This document shows positions 1-8,837 of a stretch of DNA of 64,000 nt, in pieces. Position numbers and translations under genes: made by a program. This DNA is from Nonomuraea africana. GTDB taxonomy: Bacteria; Actinomycetota; Actinomycetes; Streptosporangiales; Streptosporangiaceae. How positions within the stretch are numbered: position 1 is the stretch's first letter; the number at the start of each line of letters is the position of its first letter. The notes beneath the pieces are model-generated. The model ran no database searches and had not been told where the DNA came from. It was given only the letters and a program-made list of their open reading frames with translations. The stretch is from NCBI RefSeq assembly GCF_014873535.1, contig NZ_JADBEF010000001.1:8618001-8682000 (forward strand). Direction: 5' to 3'.

Positions 1-1
1 G

Positions 2-562
2 AGCAAGGCCGGCCACGTCGGCTTCGTCGGCGGTGTCGAGAACGACCTGATCAAGAAGTTCGAGGCGGGCTTCTCCGCCGGTGTCAAGGCCACCAAGCCC
101 GACACCAAGGTCGACGTCAAGTACCTCACCCCCGACGGTGACTTCAGCGGCTTCAAGGCCCCCGACAAGGGCAAGATCGCGGCCGAGAAGATGTACCAGG
201 ACGGCGCGGACATCGTCTACCAGGCCGCCGGCGACTCCGGCACCGGTGTCTTCCAGGCCGCGGCCGCGGCCAAGAAGCAGGCCATCGGCGTCGACTCCGA
301 CCAGCGTCTGACGGTCAAGGAGGCCGACCTCCAGGCGGTCATCATGACCTCGATGATCAAGCGCGTCGACGTCGGCGTGTTCGAGTTCATCAAGGCCTTC
401 CAGGGCGGCGCCAAGGGCGGCAAGAACGACGTCTACGACCTCAAGGTCGACGGTGTCGGCCTGTCCACCACCGGTGGCGAGATCGACGACATCAAGGAGC
501 AGATCGACGCCGCGAAGAAGAAGATCGTGGACGGCGAGATCACCGTTCCGAGCAAGCCGTAA
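2..562 (+). CDS. BMP-family nucleoside ABC transporter, substrate-binding lipoprotein (C-terminal part)
   Basis: The reading frame is open from base 2 to TAA at 560-562; the N-terminus and lipobox lie outside the window. The visible 186 residues begin GHVGFVGGVEND and contain DGADIVYQAAGDSGTGVF and IGVDSDQ, typical of the second lobe of Bmp/Med (PnrA-like) periplasmic nucleoside-binding proteins. In this family an extracytoplasmic lipoprotein delivers purine or pyrimidine nucleosides to a two-permease, one-ATPase importer, and exactly those genes follow. A strong hairpin at 592-616 separates it from the ATPase gene, as expected when the binding protein is made in excess. The family call is firm; nucleoside specificity is inferred from downstream cdd and deoA. 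Confidence 0.9.
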   Translation, partial: SKAGHVGFVGGVENDLIKKFEAGFSAGVKATKPDTKVDVKYLTPDGDFSGFKAPDKGKIAAEKMYQDGADIVYQAAGDSGTGVFQAAAAAKKQAIGVDSDQRLTVKEADLQAVIMTSMIKRVDVGVFEFIKAFQGGAKGGKNDVYDLKVDGVGLSTTGGEIDDIKEQIDAAKKKIVDGEITVPSKP

Positions 563-591
563 TCTGGGTAGACACCCAAGAGGACATTGAG

Positions 592-616
592 GGCCCGGGG
601 GCGCTCCCCCCGGGCC
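592..616 (+). terminator. Intercistronic hairpin after the binding-protein gene
   Basis: A perfect 10-bp stem (592-601 with 607-616, GGCCCGGGGG/CCCCCGGGCC) and a 5-base loop lie between the binding-protein stop and the RBS AGGAG of the ATPase gene. No long T-run follows, only TTCGCTCT. It may be a partial terminator or an mRNA-stabilising element raising binding-protein output relative to the transporter. Confidence 0.6.
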
Positions 617-647
617 TTCGCTCTATCCCGGCTCTCCAGGAGACCGT

Positions 648-2240
648 ATGAGCTCGGACACCCTCGCCCCGGCGAAACCCGCCGTCGAGCTGGAGGGCAT
701 CACCAAGCGCTTTCCCGGCGTCGTCGCCAACCATGACATCCGCATCACCATCCAGGCAGGCACCGTTCACGCCATCTGCGGTGAGAACGGCGCGGGCAAG
801 TCCACCCTGATGAAGATCCTGTACGGCATGCAGAAGCCGGACGAGGGCCAGATCAGGGTGAACGGCAACGATGTCAGCTTCCGCACGCCGAGCGACGCCA
901 TCGCGACCGGCATCGGCATGGTGCACCAGCACTTCATGCTCGCCGACAACCTCACCGTGCTGGAGAACATCGTTCTCGGCGCGGAGCCGAGGTCCGGCGG
1001 CCGTCTCGACGTGGCAGGCGCGCGCAGGCGCATCAGCGAGCTGGCCGAGGCACACGGCCTGCGCGTCGATCCCGACCGGCTGGTCGAGGATCTCGGCGTC
1101 GGCGACCGCCAGCGGGTGGAGATCCTCAAGGTCCTCTACCGGGGCGCCCGCATCCTCATCCTCGACGAGCCGACCGCGGTGCTCGTGCCGCAGGAGGTCG
1201 ACGAGCTCTTCGAGAACCTGCGCGAGCTCAAGGCCGAGGGCCTGACGGTCATCTTCATCTCTCACAAGCTCGACGAGGTGCTCAGCATCGCCGACGAGAT
1301 CACCGTGATCCGTCGCGGCACCACGGTCGCGACCGTGCCCCGTAGCCAGGTCACCAGCGCCCGCCAGTTGGCGGAGATGATGGTCGGCACCGAGCTGCCC
1401 ACCCCCGAGACGCGCGAGTCCACGGTCACCGACACGGTCGAGCTCCGCGTCGAGGGCCTCACCATGGAGGCCGAGGGCTTCCGGCCGCTGCCCCGTGGTG
1501 CCGACCTGCGCGAGTTCCTCAGCGGCAGGCGTCTCCTGCTCGACGACGTCTCCTTCGAGATCCGCAAGGGCGAGATCGTCGGCATCGCGGGCGTCGAGGG
1601 CAACGGCCAGTCCGAGCTGATCGAGGCGATCATGGGCATGCGCCAGGCGCACGGCCGGATCACGCTCGGCGCCGAGGACATCAGTGAGTGGACCACGCTC
1701 AGGCGCCGCGAGGCGGGCATCGGCTACATCCCCGAGGACCGGCACCGCCAGGGCCTGCTGCTGGAAGCGTCGCTCTGGGAGAACCGGGTGCTCGGCCACC
1801 AGACCAGGAAGCCCGCGCGCAAGGGCATCTGGATCGACAGGAAGGCCTCGAAGGCCGACACCGAGCGCATCGTCAAGGACTACGACGTGCGCACGCCGAG
1901 CGTCGAGACGCTGGCGCTGGCCCTGTCGGGCGGCAACCAGCAGAAGCTGATCGTCGGCAGGGAGATGAGCGGCGAGCCGTCGTTCCTCATCGCCGCCCAC
2001 CCGACCAGAGGCGTGGACGTCGGCGCCCAGGCGGCCATCTGGGACCACCTGCGCGAGGCCAGGGCCGCGGGCCTGGCCGTGCTGCTGATCTCGGCGGACC
2101 TGGACGAGCTGATCGGCCTGTCGGACACGCTCTATGTGATCTTCAGGGGCAGGCTGGTGTCGAAGCTCGACCCCGCGCACGTCAGTCCCGAGCAGCTCGG
2201 CGGCTACATGACAGGCGCCATCACCGAGGAAGGGTCATGA
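648..2240 (+). CDS. Nucleoside ABC transporter ATP-binding protein (two fused ATPase domains)
   Basis: 530 residues with two ABC cassettes, as in the sugar/nucleoside (CUT2/BmpB/YufO) class. The first has Walker A GENGAGKST near residue 45 and Walker B LILDEPTAVL near 172. Its ABC signature is degenerate (LGVGDRQRVEILK). The second has GVEGNGQSEL instead of a normal Walker A, signature LSGGNQQK, and a Walker B with alanine in place of the usual D-E (FLIAAHPTRGVDVG). Such asymmetric sites are normal in this family. The ATG follows CAGGAG by a few bases. The stop overlaps the next start (ATGA). It energises import through the two permeases that follow. Confidence 0.93.
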   Translation: MSSDTLAPAKPAVELEGITKRFPGVVANHDIRITIQAGTVHAICGENGAGKSTLMKILYGMQKPDEGQIRVNGNDVSFRTPSDAIATGIGMVHQHFMLADNLTVLENIVLGAEPRSGGRLDVAGARRRISELAEAHGLRVDPDRLVEDLGVGDRQRVEILKVLYRGARILILDEPTAVLVPQEVDELFENLRELKAEGLTVIFISHKLDEVLSIADEITVIRRGTTVATVPRSQVTSARQLAEMMVGTELPTPETRESTVTDTVELRVEGLTMEAEGFRPLPRGADLREFLSGRRLLLDDVSFEIRKGEIVGIAGVEGNGQSELIEAIMGMRQAHGRITLGAEDISEWTTLRRREAGIGYIPEDRHRQGLLLEASLWENRVLGHQTRKPARKGIWIDRKASKADTERIVKDYDVRTPSVETLALALSGGNQQKLIVGREMSGEPSFLIAAHPTRGVDVGAQAAIWDHLREARAAGLAVLLISADLDELIGLSDTLYVIFRGRLVSKLDPAHVSPEQLGGYMTGAITEEGS

Positions 2241-3379
2241 TGCCCGCAGGGCTCAATCGCCTGCTGCTGACGGTGGGCGGCGCGGTCGTCGCCATCGTGC
2301 TCGCGCTGGCGATCTCCAGCGTGGCGATTCTCGCGGCGGGAGCCGATCCCGTCGCCGCGTTCGCGGCGTTCTTCGACTTCGGCTCGACTCCCATCACCGT
2401 GGTCAGCGGCGTCGCGACCGTGATCAACAGGGCCGTGCCCCTGTTCATCGCCGGTCTGGCGGTGGCCGTCGGCTTCCGGATGAACCTCTTCAACATCGGC
2501 GTCGAGGGCCAGTACCGCATCGCGGCCATCTGCGCCGCCTACGTGGGCGCGACCTTCACCGCTCCCGCGCCGATCCAGATCGCGGTCATCATCATCGTGG
2601 CGGCGGCCGTCGGCGGGCTCTACGCGCTGATCCCCGCCCTCATGAAGGTCGGCAGGGGCGTCAACGAGGTCATCGCGACCATCATGCTCAACTACATCGC
2701 GATCAACCTCACCGCCTTCCTGCTGCGCGGCCCGTTCCAGGGGCCCAGGCCCGAGGGGCAGCTGACGGTCACGACCGCCGACATCCCCGAGACGGGCTGG
2801 TTCCCCAACTTCAACTTCCTGTTCACGATGTTCGGCCTGCCGGCCCCGCGCGGCGCGGGCCTGTGGGGCTTCCTCGGCGTGGCGGTCGTGCTCGGCATCG
2901 TGCTGTGGGTGGTGCTCGAGCGCACCCGCTTCGGCTTCGACGTCAAGGCCAGCGGGCTCAACTCCATCGCCGCGCTCGCCTCGGGCGTCAGGCCGAAGAA
3001 GATGGTCATCTCCGCGATGGTGCTCTCGGGCGCGATCGCCGGTCTGATCGGACTGCCGGAGATCCTCGGCCGCACCCACAACTACGGCACGAGCTTCACG
3101 GCGGGCCTCGGCTTCCTCGGCATCGCGGTGGCGCTGCTGGGCCGTAACAAGCCGGTCGGCATCGCGGTCGCCGCGCTGCTGTTCGGCTTCCTCGACCGGG
3201 CGCAGGGGCCGCTGCAGTTCGCCGACGTGCCGCCCTCGGTCATCATGATCATGCAGGGCACGATCGTGCTGCTCGTGGTCATCGCCAACGAGATCACCAG
3301 CAGGATGGCGCTGCGCCAGGAGGAACGTCGTGCCGCGCGCCAGCTCGCCACGACCAACCGCGTAGAGGTGGCCGCATGA
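2237..3379 (+). CDS. Nucleoside ABC transporter permease 1
   Basis: 380 residues of mostly hydrophobic sequence with about eight to ten membrane segments. It matches the BPD_transp_2 (LivH/RbsC/YufP) family: MNLFNIGVEGQY near residue 80, GVNEVIATIMLNYIA near 140, and SGVRPKKMVISAMVLSGAIAGL near 250. The ATG at 2237 overlaps the ATPase stop; the open frame upstream of it is only antiparallel coding of the ATPase gene and is not used. An adjacent second ATG (2240) is the alternative start. It forms the membrane channel with the next gene. Confidence 0.92.
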   Translation: MMPAGLNRLLLTVGGAVVAIVLALAISSVAILAAGADPVAAFAAFFDFGSTPITVVSGVATVINRAVPLFIAGLAVAVGFRMNLFNIGVEGQYRIAAICAAYVGATFTAPAPIQIAVIIIVAAAVGGLYALIPALMKVGRGVNEVIATIMLNYIAINLTAFLLRGPFQGPRPEGQLTVTTADIPETGWFPNFNFLFTMFGLPAPRGAGLWGFLGVAVVLGIVLWVVLERTRFGFDVKASGLNSIAALASGVRPKKMVISAMVLSGAIAGLIGLPEILGRTHNYGTSFTAGLGFLGIAVALLGRNKPVGIAVAALLFGFLDRAQGPLQFADVPPSVIMIMQGTIVLLVVIANEITSRMALRQEERRAARQLATTNRVEVAA

Positions 3380-4674
3380 GCGTTCTCGCTGCTCGCAGGG
3401 TCAGGAAGTACCACCTGACGCTCATCGTCGTCGCGGTGCTGATCCTGGTGCTGGCCCTGGTCAGGGTCGTCACGGGGAAGGTCGACATCACCTCCTCCGG
3501 CACCTTCCAGGCCGCGCTGCTGCTGGCCGTGCCCATCGGTCTGGCCGGTCTGGGCGGGCTGTGGGCCGAGCGGGCCGGCGTCGTCAACATCGGCCTCGAG
3601 GGCATGATGGTGCTCGGCACCTGGTTCGCCGGCTGGGCCGGCTACCAGTGGGGCTGGCCCGCCGCGCTGGTGGCAGGGCTCGCCGCGGGCGCGATCGGCG
3701 GTCTGCTGCACGCCATCGCCACCGTCGGCTTCGGCGTCGACCACATCATCAGCGGCGTCGCCATCAACCTGCTCGGGCCAGGCGTCACCAGGTTCCTGTC
3801 CGAGGTGCTGTACGCCGAGGGCAGCCGGGCCGCCGAGGCGGGGGCGGGCATCACCACCTCGCCCGCGCTGTCGTCCAAGGCGCCACAGGTCAGCCTGCCG
3901 TTCTTCTCCTCGGGACCCGACCTGCTCGGCCGCCTGGAGAGCACGCACTGGTTCCTGGTCTCCGACGTCGCCGGCATCCTGCGCGGCCTGACCCACAACG
4001 TGGACGTCCTGGTCATCCTGGCCGTGGCGCTGATCCCGCTGAGCTACTTCGTGCTGTGGCACACCGCGTTCGGCCTGAGGCTGCGCTCGGCGGGCGAGAA
4101 CCCGTGGGCGGCCGAGTCGCTGGGCGTCAACGTCTACCTCACCAAGTACGTCGCGACCGTCATCTCCGGCGCGCTGGCCGGGCTCGGCGGCGTGTTCCTG
4201 GTCTTCGTCACCACCAAGTACGTCGAGGGCCAGACCGGCGGACGAGGCTTCATCGGTCTGGCCGCCATGATCTTCGGCAACTGGCGTCCCGGCGGCCTCG
4301 CCGCGGGCGCCTCGCTGTTCGGCTACGCCGACGGCCTGCAACTGCGCAGCTCCGCCGCCGTGACCAGCTTCTTCCTGTTCGGCGCGATCCTGCTGCTGCT
4401 CTACGTGGGCAACAGGATCAGGCAGCTGCTGTCGTCGTCGCGTGAGACGACGGCCGCAGCCCTGGTCGGGGCCAGGGACTACACCGTCATGGCGTTCGCC
4501 GCCATGGGCGTGGTCGTCCTGCTGTGGCTGTGGATGACCGTCGACCGGCTGCCGAACGAGTTCGTCTACATCACCCCGCACGTCCTGACGCTCCTGGTCC
4601 TCCTGGTCGCCTCGCAGCACCTGCGGATGCCCAAGGCCGACGGCGTGCGCTACCGCCGCGGGGAGCAGCATTGA
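3376..4674 (+). CDS. Nucleoside ABC transporter permease 2
   Basis: 432 residues, a second BPD_transp_2 permease (YufQ-like). Family marks are ERAGVVNIGLEGMMVLG near residue 65, GFGVDHIISGVAINLL near 118, and SLGVNVYLTKYVATVISGALAGLGG near 250. A C-terminal extension after about residue 350 adds two or three more hydrophobic segments. ATG overlaps the previous stop by 4 bp and its own TGA overlaps the TTG start of the deaminase gene, so importer and salvage enzymes are translationally coupled. Confidence 0.92.
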   Translation: MSVLAARRVRKYHLTLIVVAVLILVLALVRVVTGKVDITSSGTFQAALLLAVPIGLAGLGGLWAERAGVVNIGLEGMMVLGTWFAGWAGYQWGWPAALVAGLAAGAIGGLLHAIATVGFGVDHIISGVAINLLGPGVTRFLSEVLYAEGSRAAEAGAGITTSPALSSKAPQVSLPFFSSGPDLLGRLESTHWFLVSDVAGILRGLTHNVDVLVILAVALIPLSYFVLWHTAFGLRLRSAGENPWAAESLGVNVYLTKYVATVISGALAGLGGVFLVFVTTKYVEGQTGGRGFIGLAAMIFGNWRPGGLAAGASLFGYADGLQLRSSAAVTSFFLFGAILLLLYVGNRIRQLLSSSRETTAAALVGARDYTVMAFAAMGVVVLLWLWMTVDRLPNEFVYITPHVLTLLVLLVASQHLRMPKADGVRYRRGEQH

Positions 4675-5066
4675 GCATCGACTGGGACGCCCTTCGCGAC
4701 CAGGCCGCGCAGGCCATGCAGCACGCCTACGCGCCCTACTCCAAGTTCCCCGTGGGCGCCGCCGCCCTGGTCGACGACGGGCGCGTCGTCACCGGCTGCA
4801 ACGTGGAGAACGCCTCCTACGGTCTCGGCCTGTGCGCCGAGTGCGGTCTCGTCTCGGCGCTGCACGCCTCGGGCGGTGGCCGCCTGGTGGCCTTCACCTG
4901 CGTGGACGGCCACGGCGAGCTGCTCATGCCGTGCGGACGCTGCCGCCAGCTGCTCTTCGAGTTCGGCGGCGAGGACCTGCTGGTGGAGACGCCCGACGGG
5001 CCCAGGCGGATGGCCGAGATCCTGCCGTACGCCTTCGGCCCCGACGACCTCTCCCGAGGAGCGTGA
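4671..5066 (+). CDS. cdd: Cytidine deaminase
   Basis: 131 residues, the usual size of the small tetrameric enzyme. It hydrolyses cytidine or deoxycytidine to uridine or deoxyuridine. The zinc site is complete: C55 in LCAEC with catalytic E57, and C88/C91 in MPCGRCRQ; the substrate loop NVENASYG is present. The start is TTG at 4671, overlapping the permease stop; translation gives LSIDWDALRDQA, which fits the family N-terminus. It follows directly on the importer and precedes thymidine phosphorylase, a classical pyrimidine salvage order. Confidence 0.95.
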   Translation: MSIDWDALRDQAAQAMQHAYAPYSKFPVGAAALVDDGRVVTGCNVENASYGLGLCAECGLVSALHASGGGRLVAFTCVDGHGELLMPCGRCRQLLFEFGGEDLLVETPDGPRRMAEILPYAFGPDDLSRGA

Positions 5067-5068
5067 GC

Positions 5069-6346
5069 ATGGACGTCATCGAGGTCATCGTCACCAAGCG
5101 CGGCAAGGGCGCGCTCAGCACCGAGCAGATCGACTGGGTGATCGACGCCTACACCCGCGGCGAGGTCGCCGACGAGCAGATGTCCGCGCTGGCCATGGCG
5201 ATCCTGCTGAACGGCATGGACCGGCGCGAGATCGCCGACTGGACCCAGGCGATGATCCGCACGGGCGAGCGCATGGACTGGTCGATGCTCGACCGGCCCA
5301 CCGCGGACAAGCACTCCACGGGCGGCGTCGGCGACAAGATCACGCTGCCGCTGGCCCCGCTGGTGGCGGCCTGCGGCGCCTACGTCCCCCAGCTGTCGGG
5401 GCGTGGCCTCGGCCACACCGGCGGCACGCTGGACAAGCTGGAGTCCATCCCCGGCTGGCGGGCCTCACTGTCCAACGACGAGATGCTCTCGGTCCTGCGC
5501 GGCGCGGGCGCCGTCGTCTGCGCCGCGGGCTCGGGTCTCGCGCCCGCCGACAAGAAGCTGTACGCCCTGCGCGACGTCACGGGCACCGTCGAGTCGATCC
5601 CGCTGATCGCCTCCTCGATCATGTCCAAGAAGATCGCCGAGGGGACCGGCTCGCTGGTCCTCGACGTGAAGGTCGGCTCGGGCGCGTTCATGAAGGACGT
5701 CGCGCACGCCAGGGAGCTGGCCACCACGATGGTGGCGCTCGGCACCGACGCGGGGGTCAGGACCGTCGCCCTGCTGACGGCGATGGACCGGCCACTGGGA
5801 CTGGCCGTGGGCAACGCCCTCGAGGTCGCCGAGTCGGTCGAGGTCCTCGCCGGTGGCGGTCCCGCCGACGTGGTGGAGCTGACCGTACGGCTGGCGAGGG
5901 AGATGCTCGACGCCGCGGGAGTCTCGGGCAAGGACCCCGCCGAGGCGCTGAAGGACGGCTCGGCCATGGACGCCTGGCGCAGGATGATCTCCGCCCAGGG
6001 CGGGGACCCCGACGGCGTCCTGCCCAGGGCGGCGGAGACGATGACCGTCTCCTGCCCCGCCTCGGGTGTGCTCACCCGGCTGGACGCCTACGGCGTCGGG
6101 CTCGCGGCCTGGCGCCTCGGCGCCGGACGGGCGCGCAAGGAGGACCCCGTGTCGTTCGGCGCGGGCGTCACGCTGCACGCCAAACCGGGTGACCTGGTGC
6201 GGGAGGGGCAGCCGCTGATGACCCTGCACACCGACGAGACCGCCCGGTTCGACCGGGCCCTGGCGGCACTGGACGGCGCCTACGAGGTCGGCCCCGCGAG
6301 CGACCCCGCGCTGCTGCCACTGGTGATCGAGCGCGTCACCGCCTGA
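5069..6346 (+). CDS. deoA: Thymidine (pyrimidine-nucleoside) phosphorylase
   Basis: 425 residues, full length. It cleaves thymidine or deoxyuridine with phosphate to the base and deoxyribose-1-phosphate. It starts MDVIEVIVTKRGKGALS, has the alpha-helical lobe, the phosphate site KHSTGGVGDK near residue 80, the family signature SGRGLGHTGGTLDKLE at about 110-125, and a C-terminal PYNP beta domain (GVTLHAKPGDLVREGQPL). ATG at 5069 lies 2 bp after the cdd stop, with RBS CGAGGAG inside cdd. It is the last gene of the importer operon; a 71-bp gap with no obvious strong terminator separates it from the convergent MOSC gene. Confidence 0.95.
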   Translation: MDVIEVIVTKRGKGALSTEQIDWVIDAYTRGEVADEQMSALAMAILLNGMDRREIADWTQAMIRTGERMDWSMLDRPTADKHSTGGVGDKITLPLAPLVAACGAYVPQLSGRGLGHTGGTLDKLESIPGWRASLSNDEMLSVLRGAGAVVCAAGSGLAPADKKLYALRDVTGTVESIPLIASSIMSKKIAEGTGSLVLDVKVGSGAFMKDVAHARELATTMVALGTDAGVRTVALLTAMDRPLGLAVGNALEVAESVEVLAGGGPADVVELTVRLAREMLDAAGVSGKDPAEALKDGSAMDAWRRMISAQGGDPDGVLPRAAETMTVSCPASGVLTRLDAYGVGLAAWRLGAGRARKEDPVSFGAGVTLHAKPGDLVREGQPLMTLHTDETARFDRALAALDGAYEVGPASDPALLPLVIERVTA

Positions 6347-6417
6347 CCACGGGCGCCGTCCGCCTCCAAAGCAGCGCTGGCGTCGGTCCAGGAAGCGGGC
6401 GGCGACGCTCGCCGACG

Positions 6418-7236
6418 TCAGTGCACGAGGCGGACGGTGTCGCCTGTCGTGACGCGACCGGGGCGGAGCACCTCGGCGTAGACGCCCACACACGGACGTG
6501 GGCCGAAACCGGGCATGGGCTCGACCATGTTGTGCGCCGCGGGCATGCGCAGGGCCGAGGTGTCGCGGGGCAGCGAGCCGTGCTCCAGCGTGGGGACCGC
6601 GCAGCGCGGCGTCGGCACGGTCACCCGCAGCACGACCTCGTCGCCGACCGCGACCTCCGCGCCCGCCCACCCGTTCTCGACGTACCCTTCGCCGGCCGTC
6701 CTGATGACGAGGTTGGGACGGTAGCGCACCGCCTCCACACCCACGGCCTCGATCGCCGAGGTGGTCACGAGGTGCAGCGGCGCGTAGTCGAAGAACGTAC
6801 CCGGCGGGGCACCCGCGCCCAGCACGGTCTCCTCGACGGCCACGCGGGCCGTGAGGCCCTCGCTGAGCACCTCCTCCGGCACCGCCCGATCCAGTGCCGC
6901 CCGCTCCGGCGGGGTCGCGGTGAGCGTCACCTTCCTGCCGAGGGCGCGCGAGAGCGCCTCGTCCACGCCTGGATCGTCGGCGCGGACACTCTCGCCGTCC
7001 GGCAGGATCACGCGGACCCCGCCGGGCTCGATCGCGGCGCTGAGGGCGAGCATGCCGCGCCAGACGCGCGGGTTCTTGGGACTGGCGACCTTGCCGGTCT
7101 CGGCGTCGACCAGGGCCAGGCCCCTGTCACCGGCGAGACCGGACGTGGTGACGTCACTCGCGTCGACGTCCTGGCCCAGCAGGCCCTTCACAGGGTAGCG
7201 ACGCACCACCGCCACGGTTCCCAGGATCCCGCCCAT
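6418..7236 (-). CDS. MOSC-domain protein (molybdenum cofactor sulfurase C-terminal type)
   Basis: 272 residues. The first ~110 residues are the MOSC N-terminal beta-barrel (VAVVRRYPVKGLLGQDV, GLAGDRGLALVD, ASPKNPRVW). The rest is a MOSC domain with YRPNLVIRT and CAVPTLEHGSLPRD, containing the conserved cysteine. Members such as YcbX/YiiM take part in Moco-dependent detoxification of N-hydroxylated compounds; the exact substrate here is unknown. It is transcribed alone, convergent to deoA, and seems unrelated to nucleoside salvage. Confidence 0.85.
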   Translation of the reverse strand: MGGILGTVAVVRRYPVKGLLGQDVDASDVTTSGLAGDRGLALVDAETGKVASPKNPRVWRGMLALSAAIEPGGVRVILPDGESVRADDPGVDEALSRALGRKVTLTATPPERAALDRAVPEEVLSEGLTARVAVEETVLGAGAPPGTFFDYAPLHLVTTSAIEAVGVEAVRYRPNLVIRTAGEGYVENGWAGAEVAVGDEVVLRVTVPTPRCAVPTLEHGSLPRDTSALRMPAAHNMVEPMPGFGPRPCVGVYAEVLRPGRVTTGDTVRLVH

Positions 7237-7302
7237 CCGTCCTCCTTTGTGATCAGCGTGTCATGACCATACTGGAGGACGGACCTGTTCCCGGCCGGCG
7301 GG

Positions 7303-8121
7303 TCAGCGGAAGGCGGCGACGTTCTCCCGGGCCCACTGGGCGAAGGAGCGCGGCGCGCGCCCGGTGACGTCCTGGACCACCGAGTTGACGGTGTTCGGCT
7401 CCTCGGGGACGTTGCCGAAGACGTCGATCATGAAGTCGATCAGCTCCTGCGGCTGTCCCTCGGCCGCCATCCGCGCCCGCGCCTCGTCCTCGGTGAGCTC
7501 GACGAACTCGACCGGCCTGCCGAGCGCCTCGCCGATGATTCGCACCTTGTCGCGGGTGGTCAGCCGCTCGGGCCCGGTGAGGCCGTACGTCCTGCCGTGG
7601 TGGCCGTCCTCCACCAGTGCGGTGGCCGCGACGGCGGCGATGTCGGCCTCGTGCACCATCGCCGTGGTCGCGTCGCCGAACGGCTCGCGGACGACCCCCT
7701 CGGCGCGTACGGCATCGGCCCACTGGAGCGCGTTGCTCATGAACTCCGTCGGGTGCACGAACGTCCACTCCAGCTCGCTCGCCTTGAGCGCGGGCTCCAG
7801 CGTGCTCTCGTCCCAGCCGCCCAGCACGGTGACCCTGCGCACGCCCGCCTTGACGGCCAGATCGACGATCTCCTGGCCGTTGGACAGCGGCGCGTAGTCG
7901 TCACCGCCGAAGGTGATCAGGTGGGCGGCGGTCACGCCGTCGAAGGCCGCCGCAAGGGTGTCCGTCACGGTGAGGTCACCGGCGACGACCTCGACGCCCT
8001 CGGGGAAGACGGCCTTCGCGGGGTCGCGGGTGAGGGCGCGCACCTGGTGTCCGGCCTCGACGAGGTGGCTGACGATGTGGCGGCCGACGGTCCCGGTGGC
8101 CCCGGTCACGAGAAAGGTCAT
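7303..8121 (-). CDS. NmrA/NAD(P)H-binding family protein (atypical SDR)
   Basis: 272 residues from the ATG at 8121, preceded by AGGGAG on this strand. A further upstream start would add 13 residues before the typical N-terminus MTFLVTGATGTVGRHIV and is not favoured. The Rossmann motif GATGTVG is complete; the SDR catalytic YxxxK is absent, as usual for NmrA/QOR2-like proteins that bind NAD(P)H as redox sensors or reduce quinones. It lies downstream of the MarR gene on the same strand with a 9-bp inverted repeat (8172-8196) in its promoter region. Confidence 0.85.
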   Translation of the reverse strand: MTFLVTGATGTVGRHIVSHLVEAGHQVRALTRDPAKAVFPEGVEVVAGDLTVTDTLAAAFDGVTAAHLITFGGDDYAPLSNGQEIVDLAVKAGVRRVTVLGGWDESTLEPALKASELEWTFVHPTEFMSNALQWADAVRAEGVVREPFGDATTAMVHEADIAAVAATALVEDGHHGRTYGLTGPERLTTRDKVRIIGEALGRPVEFVELTEDEARARMAAEGQPQELIDFMIDVFGNVPEEPNTVNSVVQDVTGRAPRSFAQWARENVAAFR

Positions 8122-8171
8122 GGCGTGCTCCCTAAGCGCTGTCTGTGGTGTCAGAAGCAACAGTAGGAAGC

Positions 8172-8196
8172 ATCGCGGAAAGGAAGCTTCCGCGAT
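8172..8196. promoter_or_regulatory. Inverted repeat upstream of the NmrA-family gene
   Basis: ATCGCGGAA (8172-8180) and TTCCGCGAT (8188-8196) form a perfect 9-bp inverted repeat around a 7-base centre, about 50 bp upstream of the start at 8121. The position suits an operator for a dimeric regulator; it could also fold as a hairpin in the leader. Which protein binds is unknown. Confidence 0.45.
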
Positions 8197-8390
8197 TCAC
8201 GGTGACTTTGGGGTTGACGAAAACGGACGCCGTGACGGCGGGCAACCGGAGTCCTGCTGGGGGAGCGCCCGCGGCGGAGGGGACCCTGTGATCGGCGGAG
8301 GCGCCAGGCGGGCTTGCCGTACGGGATGGACGGCGGAAAGCTCCGCGCCCGCGTGAAGAAGACAGCTGAGACGGGAGCGAAGGAGGAGGA

Positions 8391-8771
8391 TCAGACGGGG
8401 ATGGGGGCGAAGACGGAGGAGAGGACGGCGCGGTGGGTGGGGCGGGCGGCGGCGTGGCGGGCGCGGCCCTCGTCGGTGATGCAGACGAACACGCCCCTGC
8501 GGTCGAGGTCGCACACCCCGCGCGTGACCAGCCCGCTCTTCTCCAGGCGGGCGACGACGCGGGACAGTGCGCTCTGGCTCAGGTGCACCTCGTCGGCGAG
8601 CTCCTGCACCCGGAACTTCCTGCACTCACTGGCGACGATGCGGTCGAGCACCTCGAACTCGCTGACCCCGAGATCGTGCTTGTCGCCGAGCTCCCGCTCC
8701 AGCGCGCACAGTGTCTTCGCGTGTTTGGCCAGCACCTCGTGCCAGGCCGCGACCACGGCCTCCTCGTTCAT
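8391..8771 (-). CDS. MarR-family transcriptional regulator
   Basis: 126 residues, slightly short for the family (usually 140-150) because the last dimerisation helix is brief. The winged helix is clear: LGVSEFEVLDRI, then recognition helix VHLSQSALSRVVARLEKSGLVTR and wing DRRGVFVCITDEG. MarR dimers usually repress a neighbouring efflux gene until a small phenolic or lipophilic ligand binds. The gene is divergent from an EmrB/QacA-type exporter with a 7-bp inverted repeat in the 66-bp gap, a classical repressor-pump pair. Confidence 0.9.
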   Translation of the reverse strand: MNEEAVVAAWHEVLAKHAKTLCALERELGDKHDLGVSEFEVLDRIVASECRKFRVQELADEVHLSQSALSRVVARLEKSGLVTRGVCDLDRRGVFVCITDEGRARHAAARPTHRAVLSSVFAPIPV

Positions 8772-8801
8772 GTCGCGGAGAATACCATCCGGTTAACTCC
8801 C

Positions 8802-8828
8802 ATGCAACGACATTAAATTCTGTTGCAT
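8802..8828. promoter_or_regulatory. Probable MarR operator in the divergent marR-efflux intergenic region
   Basis: ATGCAAC (8802-8808) and GTTGCAT (8822-8828) form an inverted repeat with a 13-base centre. CATTAAAT occurs twice (8811-8818 and 8826-8833). The patch is strikingly AT-rich for this genome and lies just upstream of both divergent starts. This matches MarR-type operators overlapping promoters. Confidence 0.6.
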
Positions 8829-8837
8829 TAAATGTAG

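Noticed and set aside
540..2180. 546-codon open frame on the minus strand
   Set aside because: Runs antisense to the entire ABC ATPase gene; composition is that of an antisense shadow (A/R/G/D-rich, no motifs) produced by GC3 bias.
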